Source: Desulfobacteraceae bacterium
Lineage (GTDB): Bacteria > Desulfobacterota > Desulfobacteria > Desulfobacterales > JAABRJ01
Length of the DNA stretch: 55,967 nucleotides
Direction: 5' to 3'
NCBI GenBank assembly: GCA_022340425.1
Contig: JAJDNY010000054.1
Coordinates: forward strand, 1 to 55,967
In this document: positions 1 through 7,409 of the stretch, in pieces
Layout: each line of letters begins with the position of its first letter
How positions within the stretch are numbered: position 1 is the stretch's first letter
Made by a program: the position numbers and the translations under genes
Notes under the pieces: model-generated
The model's input: only the letters and a program-made list of their open reading frames with translations
What the model was told of the DNA's origin: nothing
Database searches by the model: none

Positions 1-116
1 TTTTGGGGACACAGAAGGGTAAAGCAGTTCCGGCCCCGTCCTTTGGGGCACCGATTGCGGTGTGTTAAACTACAGATTTGGCATGCTGTTGAATAGAGAA
101 AGTGAGGAGCGTCCTT

Positions 117-878
117 ATGGCCATGCAACTCGATGACCGCCTGTTTCACCTGTTCGAAAAACCCGCCGCCGGTGTTGCGGTGGAAACCCTCTGCCTGGGC
201 CTGGGCTATACAGCCCTGGCCACCTCCGACGGCGGCACCGGCATCGCCTACACCTACCTCGATGACAAGACCTCCTGCGGGGTGGTCAATAACTACCGCG
301 ATTTCGAGGGCCAATCGGCGCTCGAACTCCTGGCATATTTGCATTCCGCTGATCCCCTGGAGCGCACCATGGCCCTTGCGCTGGTCAATGCCCTCAACCA
401 CCGGGCGGCCCTGGCGCTCCCCGAAGACCCCAAGAACCGGTCGCTCTTCGACTCCCTGGGCATCGGCAGCGGCACCCGGGTGGCCATGGTGGGGCTTTTC
501 GGGCCGCTCATGCGAATTTTCAAGGAGCGCGGCGCCGTCGTGGAGGTCGTCGATCTCCACCGCCGGCTGGGGCAGCCGGCTGAATTTTTGCCCAGACTGC
601 GCGCCTGGGCGGAGGTCCTGATCCTCACCGCGACCTCGATCTTAAACGCCACCACCGAGGAGATCCTGGCGGCGGTGGGCGATGGGGTCAAGACCGTCCT
701 GCTGGGGCCCAGCACCCCGCTTGTCGCCGAGGCCTTCGCGCATCTGCCGGTTCATTTCCTGGCGGGCACGGTGCCGGTGGACCGTGAGGCGGTCTTCAAG
801 GCTGTTCGGCACGGCGCCGGCACTCGCGTGATCCAGAAATACGGACGCAAGGTTTTTATGCCGACCCGCGCTCTCTGA
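117..878 (+). CDS. DUF4213/DUF364 (putative heavy-metal chelation) family protein
   Basis: A 253-residue soluble protein. The N-terminal part (ETLCLGLGYTALATSDGGTGIAYTY) resembles the DUF4213 domain and the C-terminal Rossmann-like half (VAMVGLFGPL, ILTATSILNATTEEIL, LLGPSTPL) resembles DUF364. These domains occur together in proteins thought to act in metal or cofactor handling, but no reaction is established. The frame is open from a GTG at 102, but I choose the ATG at 117 because GAGGAG at 104-109 lies 7 bases before it. It stands alone and converges on the pentapeptide-repeat gene. Family assignment is fairly secure; function is unknown. Confidence 0.85.
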   Translation: MAMQLDDRLFHLFEKPAAGVAVETLCLGLGYTALATSDGGTGIAYTYLDDKTSCGVVNNYRDFEGQSALELLAYLHSADPLERTMALALVNALNHRAALALPEDPKNRSLFDSLGIGSGTRVAMVGLFGPLMRIFKERGAVVEVVDLHRRLGQPAEFLPRLRAWAEVLILTATSILNATTEEILAAVGDGVKTVLLGPSTPLVAEAFAHLPVHFLAGTVPVDREAVFKAVRHGAGTRVIQKYGRKVFMPTRAL

Positions 879-958
879 TGGGATCCGGTCAGTTGCCGGA
901 CATCCGGACCGGCGGGTTTGGTTTTCCCGGACAGGCTGGCGGGCGGGCAAAAAGCCGC

Positions 959-1732
959 TCAGGTGCCTTTGGGCGGCTGCAGCAGGTGAGGATGCTGGGA
1001 TCGCAGGGCTCTCAGGAGATCGCTTTCCAGTTTGGCCCTAAACAGCCCCTTGGCCTGGGCGAGCATCGCGGCGCTCAGCCCTTCCACCCCGGTGAGGTCC
1101 GCCCCGGTCAGATCGGCCCCGTCCAGAAAGGCCCCGTTGAGCATTGCCCCAGAAAGGACGGCCCCCTCCAGGGAGGCGCCGCGCAGGTCGGTCGACCAGA
1201 GGGTTGCACCCCTGAGATCGACCCCCCACAGGAAGGCGTCGCGCAGGCTGGCACCTTGAAGGTCCGCCCCTGCGAGATCCGCCTTTGCCAGGCGGGCGGC
1301 CTGCAGATCCGCCCCCACCAGTCGCGCCCCCGTCAGCTTTGCGGCGCCAAGATCCATGTGGCGCAGGCAGCAGCGTGACAGATCCAGCCGGGCGGCCTGC
1401 AGGGCATTGAGGCGGCGGATGCAGCCGCGGGTGCGATGGGCCGCCTCGGGCGAGGGCCAGCCCCGGAAATCCTCGATGGTGTTTTCCAACTCGGCGATAT
1501 CGGCCTGGCGCCGCAGACGCGCGGCAACCCAGAAAACCGCAAAGCCCGCCAGCACCAGGCTGACCAGGGCGCCGTGGACCGCGGCGAGCAGTAGCAGACG
1601 AAAATTCGGGTCGGAGCGGTACAGGGGGTAGGCCAGGGCGGTAAGCCCGGCGGCCAGCAGAAGCGCGAGGGTCAGCGGCAGGGCGAGGGGGCTGGTGGTG
1701 AACTTGCGCAGGGCTTTTCGGGCCGGCGCCAT
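959..1732 (-). CDS. Membrane-anchored pentapeptide-repeat protein
   Basis: 257 residues. Two hydrophobic segments near the N-terminus (about residues 14-35 and 47-72) are followed by a short linker and then about 20 pentapeptide repeats of the A(D/N)LxG type (for example LTGARLVGADLQAARLAKAD), which fold as a right-handed quadrilateral beta-helix. The C-terminus is a short non-repeat tail. The open frame extends upstream, but the ATG at 1732 is preceded by AGAGGAG at ideal spacing, while the extra 38 residues are Pro/Arg-rich and look non-coding. It probably displays the helix from the cytoplasmic membrane. The binding partner is unknown and nothing nearby suggests one. Confidence 0.85.
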   Translation of the reverse strand: MAPARKALRKFTTSPLALPLTLALLLAAGLTALAYPLYRSDPNFRLLLLAAVHGALVSLVLAGFAVFWVAARLRRQADIAELENTIEDFRGWPSPEAAHRTRGCIRRLNALQAARLDLSRCCLRHMDLGAAKLTGARLVGADLQAARLAKADLAGADLQGASLRDAFLWGVDLRGATLWSTDLRGASLEGAVLSGAMLNGAFLDGADLTGADLTGVEGLSAAMLAQAKGLFRAKLESDLLRALRSQHPHLLQPPKGT

Positions 1733-2034
1733 ATGCTTCTCCTCTCTGCCCCGAGGGGGGCGGGGCGACGGGCTGGTGCCCGGACGATTGCGCTTCGGGG
1801 TGGGGTGGGGTCTTCGCCGGGCGGGGTTTTCGGCCGGCCCCGGCACGGAATGAATGCGCTACGGCACCCTTTATTTTCCTACCCAAGGGGAATCGAAAAA
1901 TCAAGCGCTTGGCCGGCGTTCGGCACGTTTCGGGGCATCTGGCTGGCGGAGGCTTTACCGCCGGGGGTGCAAACAAACCCTGGTTTCCACTGGATCGGGG
2001 CCGTAGGAGGCTGCCGGCGCCATCCGGTGCGGAT
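1733..2034. other. Intergenic region between divergent genes
   Basis: About 300 bases separate the pentapeptide-repeat gene start from the promoter of the next lipoprotein gene. The frames open here on both strands have no convincing ribosome binding site or recognisable product. I see no RNA gene or repeat in it. Confidence 0.4.
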
Positions 2035-2063
2035 TTGACAGTCGCCGATGAACGGCTTACGAT
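2035..2063 (+). promoter_or_regulatory. Sigma-70-type promoter for the DUF1566-like lipoprotein
   Basis: A perfect -35 hexamer TTGACA (2035-2040), a 17-base spacer and a -10 hexamer TACGAT (2058-2063). Transcription would start near 2070, leaving a leader of about 140 bases before the ATG at 2212. Prediction from sequence only. Confidence 0.65.
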
Positions 2064-2211
2064 TTTTGCGGCACGGCCGGCGTCGGCCCGGTGCTATTCG
2101 GCGAAACGTCGCCGGCAACCGGTGCCGCGGGCGGTCAACAATTCTCGGAGGGTCTTGACACCTCGGGCGGCGCCGATGCGGGCCGGCCGGTGAAGGACCC
2201 GGGAGGGCGTT

Positions 2212-2754
2212 ATGCGCATCATTTCCATCGCCGCCGTGACGTTCACGGCGTTTTTCTTGCTGGCCTGCAGTTCGGGACCCAACAGCGAGCGGAAAGCCAC
2301 CGAAGAGGGCTTTCTGGACCCTCAAACCGGACTGATCTGGCTGGCCCTTCGGGAAACCTGCAACCGCAGCTATACGGACGTCAGCGCGGATAAGGTTCTC
2401 GCGGCGGTGGGCTGGCGGGTCGCCACCGTGGATGAAGTCCGCCAACTGCTCGCCCGGTGGTTGCCGGGAGCCGAGGGGGAGTCCCGGACCGATGCCGAGA
2501 GTTACGCACGGGCGGCGAAATTCATGGAGCGCATGGGCTACCAGCACTTCAACCCGGCCTCCGGCAGTAACAATGTCTACGGAATGCTGGCCGCAGACGA
2601 CGGCTCTCCACCGGTGGCCACAGTTTGGACCCGCGCCGAAAACGGAGAGACCCAGTACGGCTGGTTTATCGACCGCTACGTGCATGTGGACCGGAACTAC
2701 CAGGATGATGTGGTGGGGGTTTTCCTGGTGCGGCCGGCAGCCGGGGCGGAGTGA
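2212..2754 (+). CDS. Lipoprotein with DUF1566-like domain
   Basis: 180 residues. A short signal sequence ends in the lipobox LLAC with the lipidated Cys at residue 19, so it should be a lipoprotein of the cell envelope. The rest contains DPQTGLIWLAL, SYTDV and GWRVATVDEVRQLL. That spacing of a Thr-Gly-Leu-x-Trp block followed by GWRxAT is typical of the DUF1566/Lcl C-terminal fold, a surface domain of unclear function. The start is supported by GGGAGG about 8 bases upstream. The next gene follows after a 19-base gap, so they may be co-transcribed although no functional link is evident. Confidence 0.7.
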   Translation: MRIISIAAVTFTAFFLLACSSGPNSERKATEEGFLDPQTGLIWLALRETCNRSYTDVSADKVLAAVGWRVATVDEVRQLLARWLPGAEGESRTDAESYARAAKFMERMGYQHFNPASGSNNVYGMLAADDGSPPVATVWTRAENGETQYGWFIDRYVHVDRNYQDDVVGVFLVRPAAGAE

Positions 2755-2773
2755 AGCAAGGCGGGAGGGAAAG

Positions 2774-3688
2774 ATGACAGCTAAAGATAGAGGAATGGTG
2801 ATGGCCGCGTTTGCGGCCGATGCGCTGGCCCTGGGGGGGCACTGGGTATACAACACCCAGGTGCTGGCGAAGAAGTTCGGCCGGCTGGAGCGCCTTGAGG
2901 CGCCCCTGGCCAAAAACTATCATGGTACCAAGGGGGCCGGCGACTTTACCCACTACGGCGACCAGACCCTGGTGCTGCTTGAATCCATAGCCGCTGCGGA
3001 CGGGTTTGAGCTGGCCGCTTTTGCCGCCGACTGGCGGGCCTTCATGAAAACCTACGACGGCTATATAGACGGCGCCACACGCGGGACCCTGGAAAATTTC
3101 GAAGCCGGCGCCGCCCCCGAGGCCAGCGGGGCGGCCTCAACCGATCTGGCCGGGGCGGTGCGGATTGCACCCCTGGTCTACCGCTACCGGGACGATCTGG
3201 ATGCTCTGCTGGCCGCTGCCCGGGCCCAGACCGCCATGACCCACAATCACCCCCTGGTGGTCGCGGCGGCCGATTTTCTGGCCCATACGGCCTGGGCAGT
3301 GCTGGGGGGCAGCGCCCCGGTCGCCGCCATGCAGCAGGCCGCGGCGGCGGTGGACGGAGTCCCGGAACTGGCGCAGTGGCTGAATGCCGGGTGCGACAGC
3401 CGCAGCCGGGAAACCGCCGCAGTCATCGCCGATTTTGGTCAGGCCTGCGAAATCGAGATGGCCTTTCCCGCCATGGTGCACCTGGTGGCGCGCTATGAAA
3501 ACGACCTCAAAAACGCTCTGGTGGAAAACGTGATGGCCGGCGGCGATTCGGCCGGCCGGGGGATGGCCGTCGGTCTGATCCTGGGCGCCTGGCTGGGGGA
3601 GGCCGCCATTCCCGGCGACTGGGTTGGCGGTATGCGCCAGGCCGAAAAAATCGCTGGGCTGCTGGCGGCGCTCGACCCCAAAGGATAG
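2774..3688 (+). CDS. ADP-ribosylglycohydrolase-family protein
   Basis: 304 residues matching the ADP-ribosylglycohydrolase (ARH/DraG-like) fold. The N-terminal helix GMVMAAFAADALALGGHWVY corresponds to the family's GAFxGDALGxxxE opening, YGDQTLVLLE sits where the metal-binding YTDDTxM loop normally is, and AGGDSAGRGMAVGLILGA matches the C-terminal GGDTDTxAAIxGAxxGA loop. Classical members bind two magnesium ions and remove ADP-ribose from proteins or small molecules. Here the loops read GDQT and GGDSAGR, so metal ligation and activity could differ. The start at ATG 2774 has GGAGGGA directly upstream; the longer open frame is an artefact of overlap with the preceding gene. Confidence 0.85.
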   Translation: MTAKDRGMVMAAFAADALALGGHWVYNTQVLAKKFGRLERLEAPLAKNYHGTKGAGDFTHYGDQTLVLLESIAAADGFELAAFAADWRAFMKTYDGYIDGATRGTLENFEAGAAPEASGAASTDLAGAVRIAPLVYRYRDDLDALLAAARAQTAMTHNHPLVVAAADFLAHTAWAVLGGSAPVAAMQQAAAAVDGVPELAQWLNAGCDSRSRETAAVIADFGQACEIEMAFPAMVHLVARYENDLKNALVENVMAGGDSAGRGMAVGLILGAWLGEAAIPGDWVGGMRQAEKIAGLLAALDPKG

Positions 3689-3732
3689 CCGCCGCCGGAC
3701 GGCCTGCGGGTTCATGGCGCAGCCATCCCTCA

Positions 3733-3750
3733 GGGGGCAGGTCTGCCCCC
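3733..3750. terminator. GC-rich hairpin between convergent genes
   Basis: The stem GGGGGCA/TGCCCCC with a 4-base loop lies between the convergent ADP-ribosylglycohydrolase-like and Fe-S protein genes. It lacks a T-tract, so it may be only a weak or Rho-assisted terminator. Confidence 0.35.
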
Positions 3751-3817
3751 GCCAGATCCTGTTGAAACGCCCGGGGGCATCGTCGCCAGTTTCCTTTACC
3801 GGCAGGAAGCCTGAACT

Positions 3818-4876
3818 TCAGGCCAGACCCCGTTCGCGGGCCATCTTGAGGTAGGTTTGAAAGAGATTGACCGGCGGGACGTAGCGGTCCTCCTCGGGCT
3901 TGGGCAGCAGGCTGAGGGCCTGGAAATCGCAGGCCGTCACGCACAGGCCGCAGCCGATGCAGCGCTCGCGGTCGATCCGGGCGCTCTCGGCGACGGTGAT
4001 CGCCCGCATCTGGCAGCGGTCCGCGCAGCTGCCGCAGGCGGTGCAGCGCTCGGCGTCGACGGCGGCGAAATAGTTGGCGGCCACCGCCCGCGCAGGCTGC
4101 TCCAGGGCGTTGAGGTTCTTCAGAATCTGGCAGCAGCAGCCGCAGCACATGCAGATGTTGGCCGGCTTTTGGGCGTTGCCGGGTTGCAGCACCAGCCCGG
4201 CCTCCAGGCCGACCTGCAGCAGGCCGACGGCCTCCTCCTGGGAGATCGCCCGGCCCAGTCCGTTTTCCTCGTAGAAGTGGGCGCCGGCGCCGAAGGACAG
4301 ACAGACCTCCAGGGGCTTGCCGCAGCCCTTGCCCATCATCTGGTGCTCCCGGCGGCAGATGCACGGCGAGACCACGATCTTGGACTGGCGCCGGATGATG
4401 GCCTCGGCCTGATCGTAGGGCATCACGGCCATTTCGGCTGACATGCTCTGGGAGACCGGGATCACCCGCAGCTGCTTGGTGTCCCGCCCCAGCCAGGCTT
4501 TTCGCATCAGGTGGGGAATGTATTCATTGACGTCGCGGATCAGCTCCTCGCTGAGATCGTTGACGTGGTACTCCCAGATGCCGATCACGAACTGGGCGGC
4601 CATGTAGTGCAGGCGGCCGCCGCGGGTGGTGCGGAAGATCAGCCCCTTGCGGGACATGCGCTCAAGCTCGGGATCGAGCCCTGCGGGGTCCCGCTCCAGG
4701 CGGCGGGCGATCTCCTCGGTGGGCTCGGGTGTCAGGGTGAGGCCTTGGGCGATTTCTGCCTCCTCCGGGGTGAAGAGCCGTTTCAGGATCCGCAGCTCCA
4801 CCCCGCTTTCGGTGGCCGGAAAGCCCGCGGGCAGACGGTCCAGGTGGGCCGCCAGGCGCTGGTAAACGTCGGTCAT
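3818..4876 (-). CDS. Winged-helix 4Fe-4S protein
   Basis: 352 residues. The N-terminal third looks like a winged-helix module (TPEEAEIAQGL...LERMSRKGLIFR). The middle carries cysteine-rich clusters CICRREH, GKGCGKPLEVC and the dense CMCCGCCC. The C-terminus holds two standard 4Fe-4S motifs, CTACGSCADRC and CIGCGLCVTAC. The combination of a helix-turn-helix-like domain and several Fe-S sites suggests an electron-transfer or redox-sensing role, but no substrate can be named. The start at 4876 has AAGGAGA upstream; an upstream ATG at 4969 lacks one. It follows the lipoprotein gene by 106 bases on the same strand. Confidence 0.8.
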   Translation of the reverse strand: MTDVYQRLAAHLDRLPAGFPATESGVELRILKRLFTPEEAEIAQGLTLTPEPTEEIARRLERDPAGLDPELERMSRKGLIFRTTRGGRLHYMAAQFVIGIWEYHVNDLSEELIRDVNEYIPHLMRKAWLGRDTKQLRVIPVSQSMSAEMAVMPYDQAEAIIRRQSKIVVSPCICRREHQMMGKGCGKPLEVCLSFGAGAHFYEENGLGRAISQEEAVGLLQVGLEAGLVLQPGNAQKPANICMCCGCCCQILKNLNALEQPARAVAANYFAAVDAERCTACGSCADRCQMRAITVAESARIDRERCIGCGLCVTACDFQALSLLPKPEEDRYVPPVNLFQTYLKMARERGLA

Positions 4877-4982
4877 GCTGTTCTCCTTGGAAATGACGAT
4901 CGGTAAGGCCGCTTGGTTGCACCCCATCAGCCTTGCACCTGGCCCGGTTCGGCTGTTATTGGGGGCCAAAGCGGCCGGCGGG

Positions 4983-5711
4983 TCAGAAGGCCCTCACCCC
5001 CCGCTGTTTGAGCTGCTCCTGCCGCTGGCGCTGCTCCTCCTGCTGGGCTCGGACCATGGCTTCGAGGTTGTCGCAAAAATAGATCATGATGTGGTATTGG
5101 GCTTCGCCGAAAACGTTGGTGCTGACCGTCACCATCAGGACATCGGCGTTCTCCCGCCAAAAGAGGGTGCGGGCGCCGTTTTCCCCCCAGGCGATTTCCT
5201 CGGGCTGGCCGTATTTTTCGGTGAGCGCCGTCAAGGTTTCCTGGCCCTCCTCGGGCATGTAGATGTTGAAGAGCAGCGGGGTTTGGGTGTGGCCGGAAAA
5301 AACCAGGAAGACCTTTTCGAAGGGGACCTTTTGCCTGCCGGCATGCCGGAACATCAGCTTCTCGGTGGGATGGGCGACGCGTTCGCCGATGGGTGAGTTG
5401 AGCCTGCGGTTGAGTTGGTGAAGCTCGGGGAAGTGCTCCTTGAGAAACCCGCGGTAGTTGACCTCCAGGTCGATGATGCTGCGGGTTTCGGTGGCGTAGG
5501 GGCCGAGCCGGTCCCTGAGATCGCGCCGGATGGCGTCGTTTAAAACGGTGCTGGCGCCGAGGTTGAAGAAGGTGAAGCCCGCCGGTTCGGTCGCCAGCTG
5601 CGGGGGCTTGGAACTGTCGCCGCAGCCGCCCAAAACCGCCGGCAGCAGGCTCAAGGCCAGCAGCAGGAGCAGGGGTGGGGTGCGATCGGGTCGCGTGTTG
5701 AAAAAGGTCAT
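4983..5711 (-). CDS. Lipoprotein of unknown function
   Basis: 242 residues. Signal peptide with a long leucine run and lipobox LGGC (Cys30). The mature part has LGASTVLNDAIRRDLRDRLG followed by a mixed alpha/beta body with VFLVFSGHTQTPLLF and NAPTRTLFWREN-like strands, ending in a charged Glu/Gln/Arg-rich helix. I do not recognise the family. The long upstream extension of this frame overlaps the gamma-carbonic anhydrase gene antisense and is rejected. The ATG at 5711 sits about 40 bases after a predicted promoter shared back to back with that gene. Confidence 0.75.
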   Translation of the reverse strand: MTFFNTRPDRTPPLLLLLALSLLPAVLGGCGDSSKPPQLATEPAGFTFFNLGASTVLNDAIRRDLRDRLGPYATETRSIIDLEVNYRGFLKEHFPELHQLNRRLNSPIGERVAHPTEKLMFRHAGRQKVPFEKVFLVFSGHTQTPLLFNIYMPEEGQETLTALTEKYGQPEEIAWGENGARTLFWRENADVLMVTVSTNVFGEAQYHIMIYFCDNLEAMVRAQQEEQRQRQEQLKQRGVRAF

Positions 5712-5756
5712 CGTTTGCCTCTGCAGTGGTGGGCCGGTTGCGTCCAAGATTTCTGA

Positions 5757-5785
5757 ATCATAACGGAATTTGCCGGGCTTGACAA
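5757..5785 (-). promoter_or_regulatory. Promoter for the lipoprotein, overlapping a divergent promoter
   Basis: On the minus strand TTGTCA (5785-5780), a 17-base spacer and TATGAT (5762-5757) match sigma-70 consensus in 5/6 and 5/6 positions. Its -35 hexamer overlaps the -35 of the plus-strand promoter by five bases, so the two RNA polymerase sites are interlocked. Confidence 0.65.
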
Positions 5786-5807
5786 AAGGTTTTCGTCCGG
5801 ATTTAAC
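5779..5807 (+). promoter_or_regulatory. Promoter for the gamma-carbonic anhydrase-like gene
   Basis: TTGACA (5779-5784), a 17-base spacer and TTTAAC (5802-5807). The start site would be near 5814, about 48 bases before the ATG. The -35 overlaps that of the divergent lipoprotein promoter. Confidence 0.7.
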
Positions 5808-5861
5808 TAATGGGTGCGGCAGTAGTTTCCCCCAAAATCGCCCAGCAAAGAAAGGTTTGCC

Positions 5862-6392
5862 ATGCCCGTCTACGCCTTGGAAGGCATTCGACCCGTCATC
5901 GACCCATCGGTTTATTTGGCCCCCAGCGCCGCCGTGATCGGCAACGTGACCCTCGCTGCACACGCCTCGGTCTGGTTCAACAGCGTCCTCCGCGCCGACT
6001 CTGATGCCATCGTCATCGGGCGCGAAACCAACATCCAGGACTTCACCATGTGCCACGTGGACGCCGGGTGTCCGCTGACCATCGGCGACCGCGTGACGGT
6101 CGGCCACCACTGCATAATTCACGGCTGCAGCGTGGCCGACGACTGCCTGATCGGCATGGGGGCGATCATCATGAACGGCGCCCGGATCGGGCGCGGCTGC
6201 ATCGTGGCGGCCGGCAGCGTGATTCTGGAGAATACCGAGATCCCGCCCTTTTCGCTGGTGGCCGGGGTGCCGGGGGCCGTCAAGCGCAGCCTGCAAGCCG
6301 ACATCATCCCGGTGATCAACGCGTCCGTCGAAATCTACAAGGAGCGCAGCAAGGCCTATCAGACCCCCGGAAACTTCCAGGTCGTGGGGTAA
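5862..6392 (+). CDS. Gamma-class carbonic anhydrase-like hexapeptide protein
   Basis: 176 residues, the usual length of the YrdA/PaaY/CaiE group of gamma-carbonic anhydrase-like proteins. Hexapeptide repeats (IGNVTL, VWFNSVLRAD, IGRETNIQD, IGDRVTVGH, IGMGAIIMNGARIG) form a left-handed beta-helix. The three zinc-binding histidines expected from the family are seen as His65 (CHVDAG), His82 and His87 (GHHCIIHGC). Family members form trimers and some hydrate CO2, but many lack activity; both catalytic loop residues of the archaeal Cam enzyme are reduced here. The gene is monocistronic, with a promoter on one side and a strong terminator on the other. Confidence 0.9.
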   Translation: MPVYALEGIRPVIDPSVYLAPSAAVIGNVTLAAHASVWFNSVLRADSDAIVIGRETNIQDFTMCHVDAGCPLTIGDRVTVGHHCIIHGCSVADDCLIGMGAIIMNGARIGRGCIVAAGSVILENTEIPPFSLVAGVPGAVKRSLQADIIPVINASVEIYKERSKAYQTPGNFQVVG

Positions 6393-6424
6393 CACCGCGT
6401 CTGTGCGCCCCGGTGCCCCAAACG

Positions 6425-6463
6425 AAAGCCCGCATCGGCCAGCCGGGCCGATGCGGGCTTTTT
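6425..6463. terminator. Intrinsic terminator (bidirectional)
   Basis: A perfect 14-bp stem (6427-6440 with 6446-6459) around AGCCG is followed by a T-run and preceded by AAA. It ends the gamma-carbonic anhydrase-like transcript and may also serve the minus-strand gene whose stop codon is at 6506. Confidence 0.9.
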
Positions 6464-6505
6464 GGGTGGTTCAGGAGCCCTTGGGCGACACCTTGGAAAA
6501 GCCCG

Positions 6506-7342
6506 TCAGGCATTTGCCTCGTAGAGATCCGCCAGGGCGCCGAGATGCTGCTTTTCTTCGTTGGCGACCTTGAAGAGAACCTCGCGGGTTTCAGCCACGC
6601 CGCTTTTGTCGGCAAAGCGCAGGTAAAGATCCATGGCCTGGGTTTCCAGCATCATCGCCAGGGTCAGCAACTCCGGCAGGGAGTTCAGGTAGGCCGCGTT
6701 TTGGGCCAGGAAGGCGTCGATTCCGAAGCCGCCTTCCATAATGCCCGAGAGTCTGCCGGTCTGCAGCAGTTTGCCTTCGGGGTCCCCGGGCGCCATTTGG
6801 ACATAGAGCCCCATCAGGGCTTGCTGGTGTTTGACTTCGAAGCCGGCCAGGCGCTGCAACAGGTCGATCAGCGGCTGGTCTTGGGCGCGCTCGGCGGCCG
6901 CGCTGTAGAACCGGCCTAAACCCTTTTCCATGGCCAGCGCGATGGCGATGATCTCAGCTGGGGTCTCGTCGCCGCGGATGAGGTCCAGATTGAGCTCCCG
7001 GGGCCCTTCGGCCGTGAACCCCTTCCAGGCCTTGATGCCGCCCTTGAGGTTGAAGACCTCCCCGAATCCCCTGCCGGCCAGCAGTTGGGCGGCCACCCGG
7101 CTGCGGCCGCCGATGGCGCAGTAGACGACCACCGGTTTTTGCGGGTCCAGCTGACCAACGGCGGTATCCAGTTGGGAAAGCGGGATCAGCTTGGCCCCGG
7201 GCAGATGCGACTCACGGTACTCGGAGGGCTGGCGCACGTCCAGCAGGGTGTAGCCGCCCTCTGGTTTTTGGGCCATGAAGGCCTTGAGGTCCTTGGCGCT
7301 CCAGGATACCAGCGGTGCGAAGAGGGTTTTCAGCAGGGACAT
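6506..7342 (-). CDS. Rhodanese domain fused to ferritin-like (rubrerythrin) domain
   Basis: 278 residues. Residues about 15-105 form a rhodanese domain: LLDVRQPSEYRESHLPGA and the active-site loop CAIGGR with the persulfide cysteine at position 75. Residues about 125-275 form a ferritin-like four-helix bundle with diiron-type spacing (AMEKGLGRFY, FEVKHQQAL, LETQAMDLY, ANEEKQHLGAL). No C-terminal rubredoxin domain is present. The fusion suggests coupling of sulfane sulfur transfer to peroxide or oxygen handling, which is inference. The start at 7342 has GGAG 6 bases upstream; an ATG 12 bases earlier is possible. It lies 67 bases after trpF and may be read from the trp operon. Confidence 0.85.
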   Translation of the reverse strand: MSLLKTLFAPLVSWSAKDLKAFMAQKPEGGYTLLDVRQPSEYRESHLPGAKLIPLSQLDTAVGQLDPQKPVVVYCAIGGRSRVAAQLLAGRGFGEVFNLKGGIKAWKGFTAEGPRELNLDLIRGDETPAEIIAIALAMEKGLGRFYSAAAERAQDQPLIDLLQRLAGFEVKHQQALMGLYVQMAPGDPEGKLLQTGRLSGIMEGGFGIDAFLAQNAAYLNSLPELLTLAMMLETQAMDLYLRFADKSGVAETREVLFKVANEEKQHLGALADLYEANA

Positions 7343-7373
7343 GACGGTCTCCATATGGTGTTCGGTCGAAAAT

Positions 7374-7397
7374 AACGGTTCCGCAAAAAATCCAACT
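7374..7397. repeat. Possible remnant of the 140-bp palindromic repeat
   Basis: ACGGTTCCGCAAAAA followed by TCCAA matches the end of the repeat copy at 35930 in about 21 of 24 positions. The rest of the element is absent. It could be a decayed terminus or chance. Confidence 0.25.
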
Positions 7398-7409
7398 CGA
7401 CCTGCTCGG

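Noticed and set aside
881-925. A terminator between the DUF364 and pentapeptide-repeat genes
   Set aside because: Several CCGG-type inverted repeats occur, but no single stem with a suitable loop and T-run could be fixed.
878-1378. A plus-strand frame overlapping the pentapeptide-repeat gene
   Set aside because: Its own repetitive look comes from the pentapeptide codons read on the other strand.
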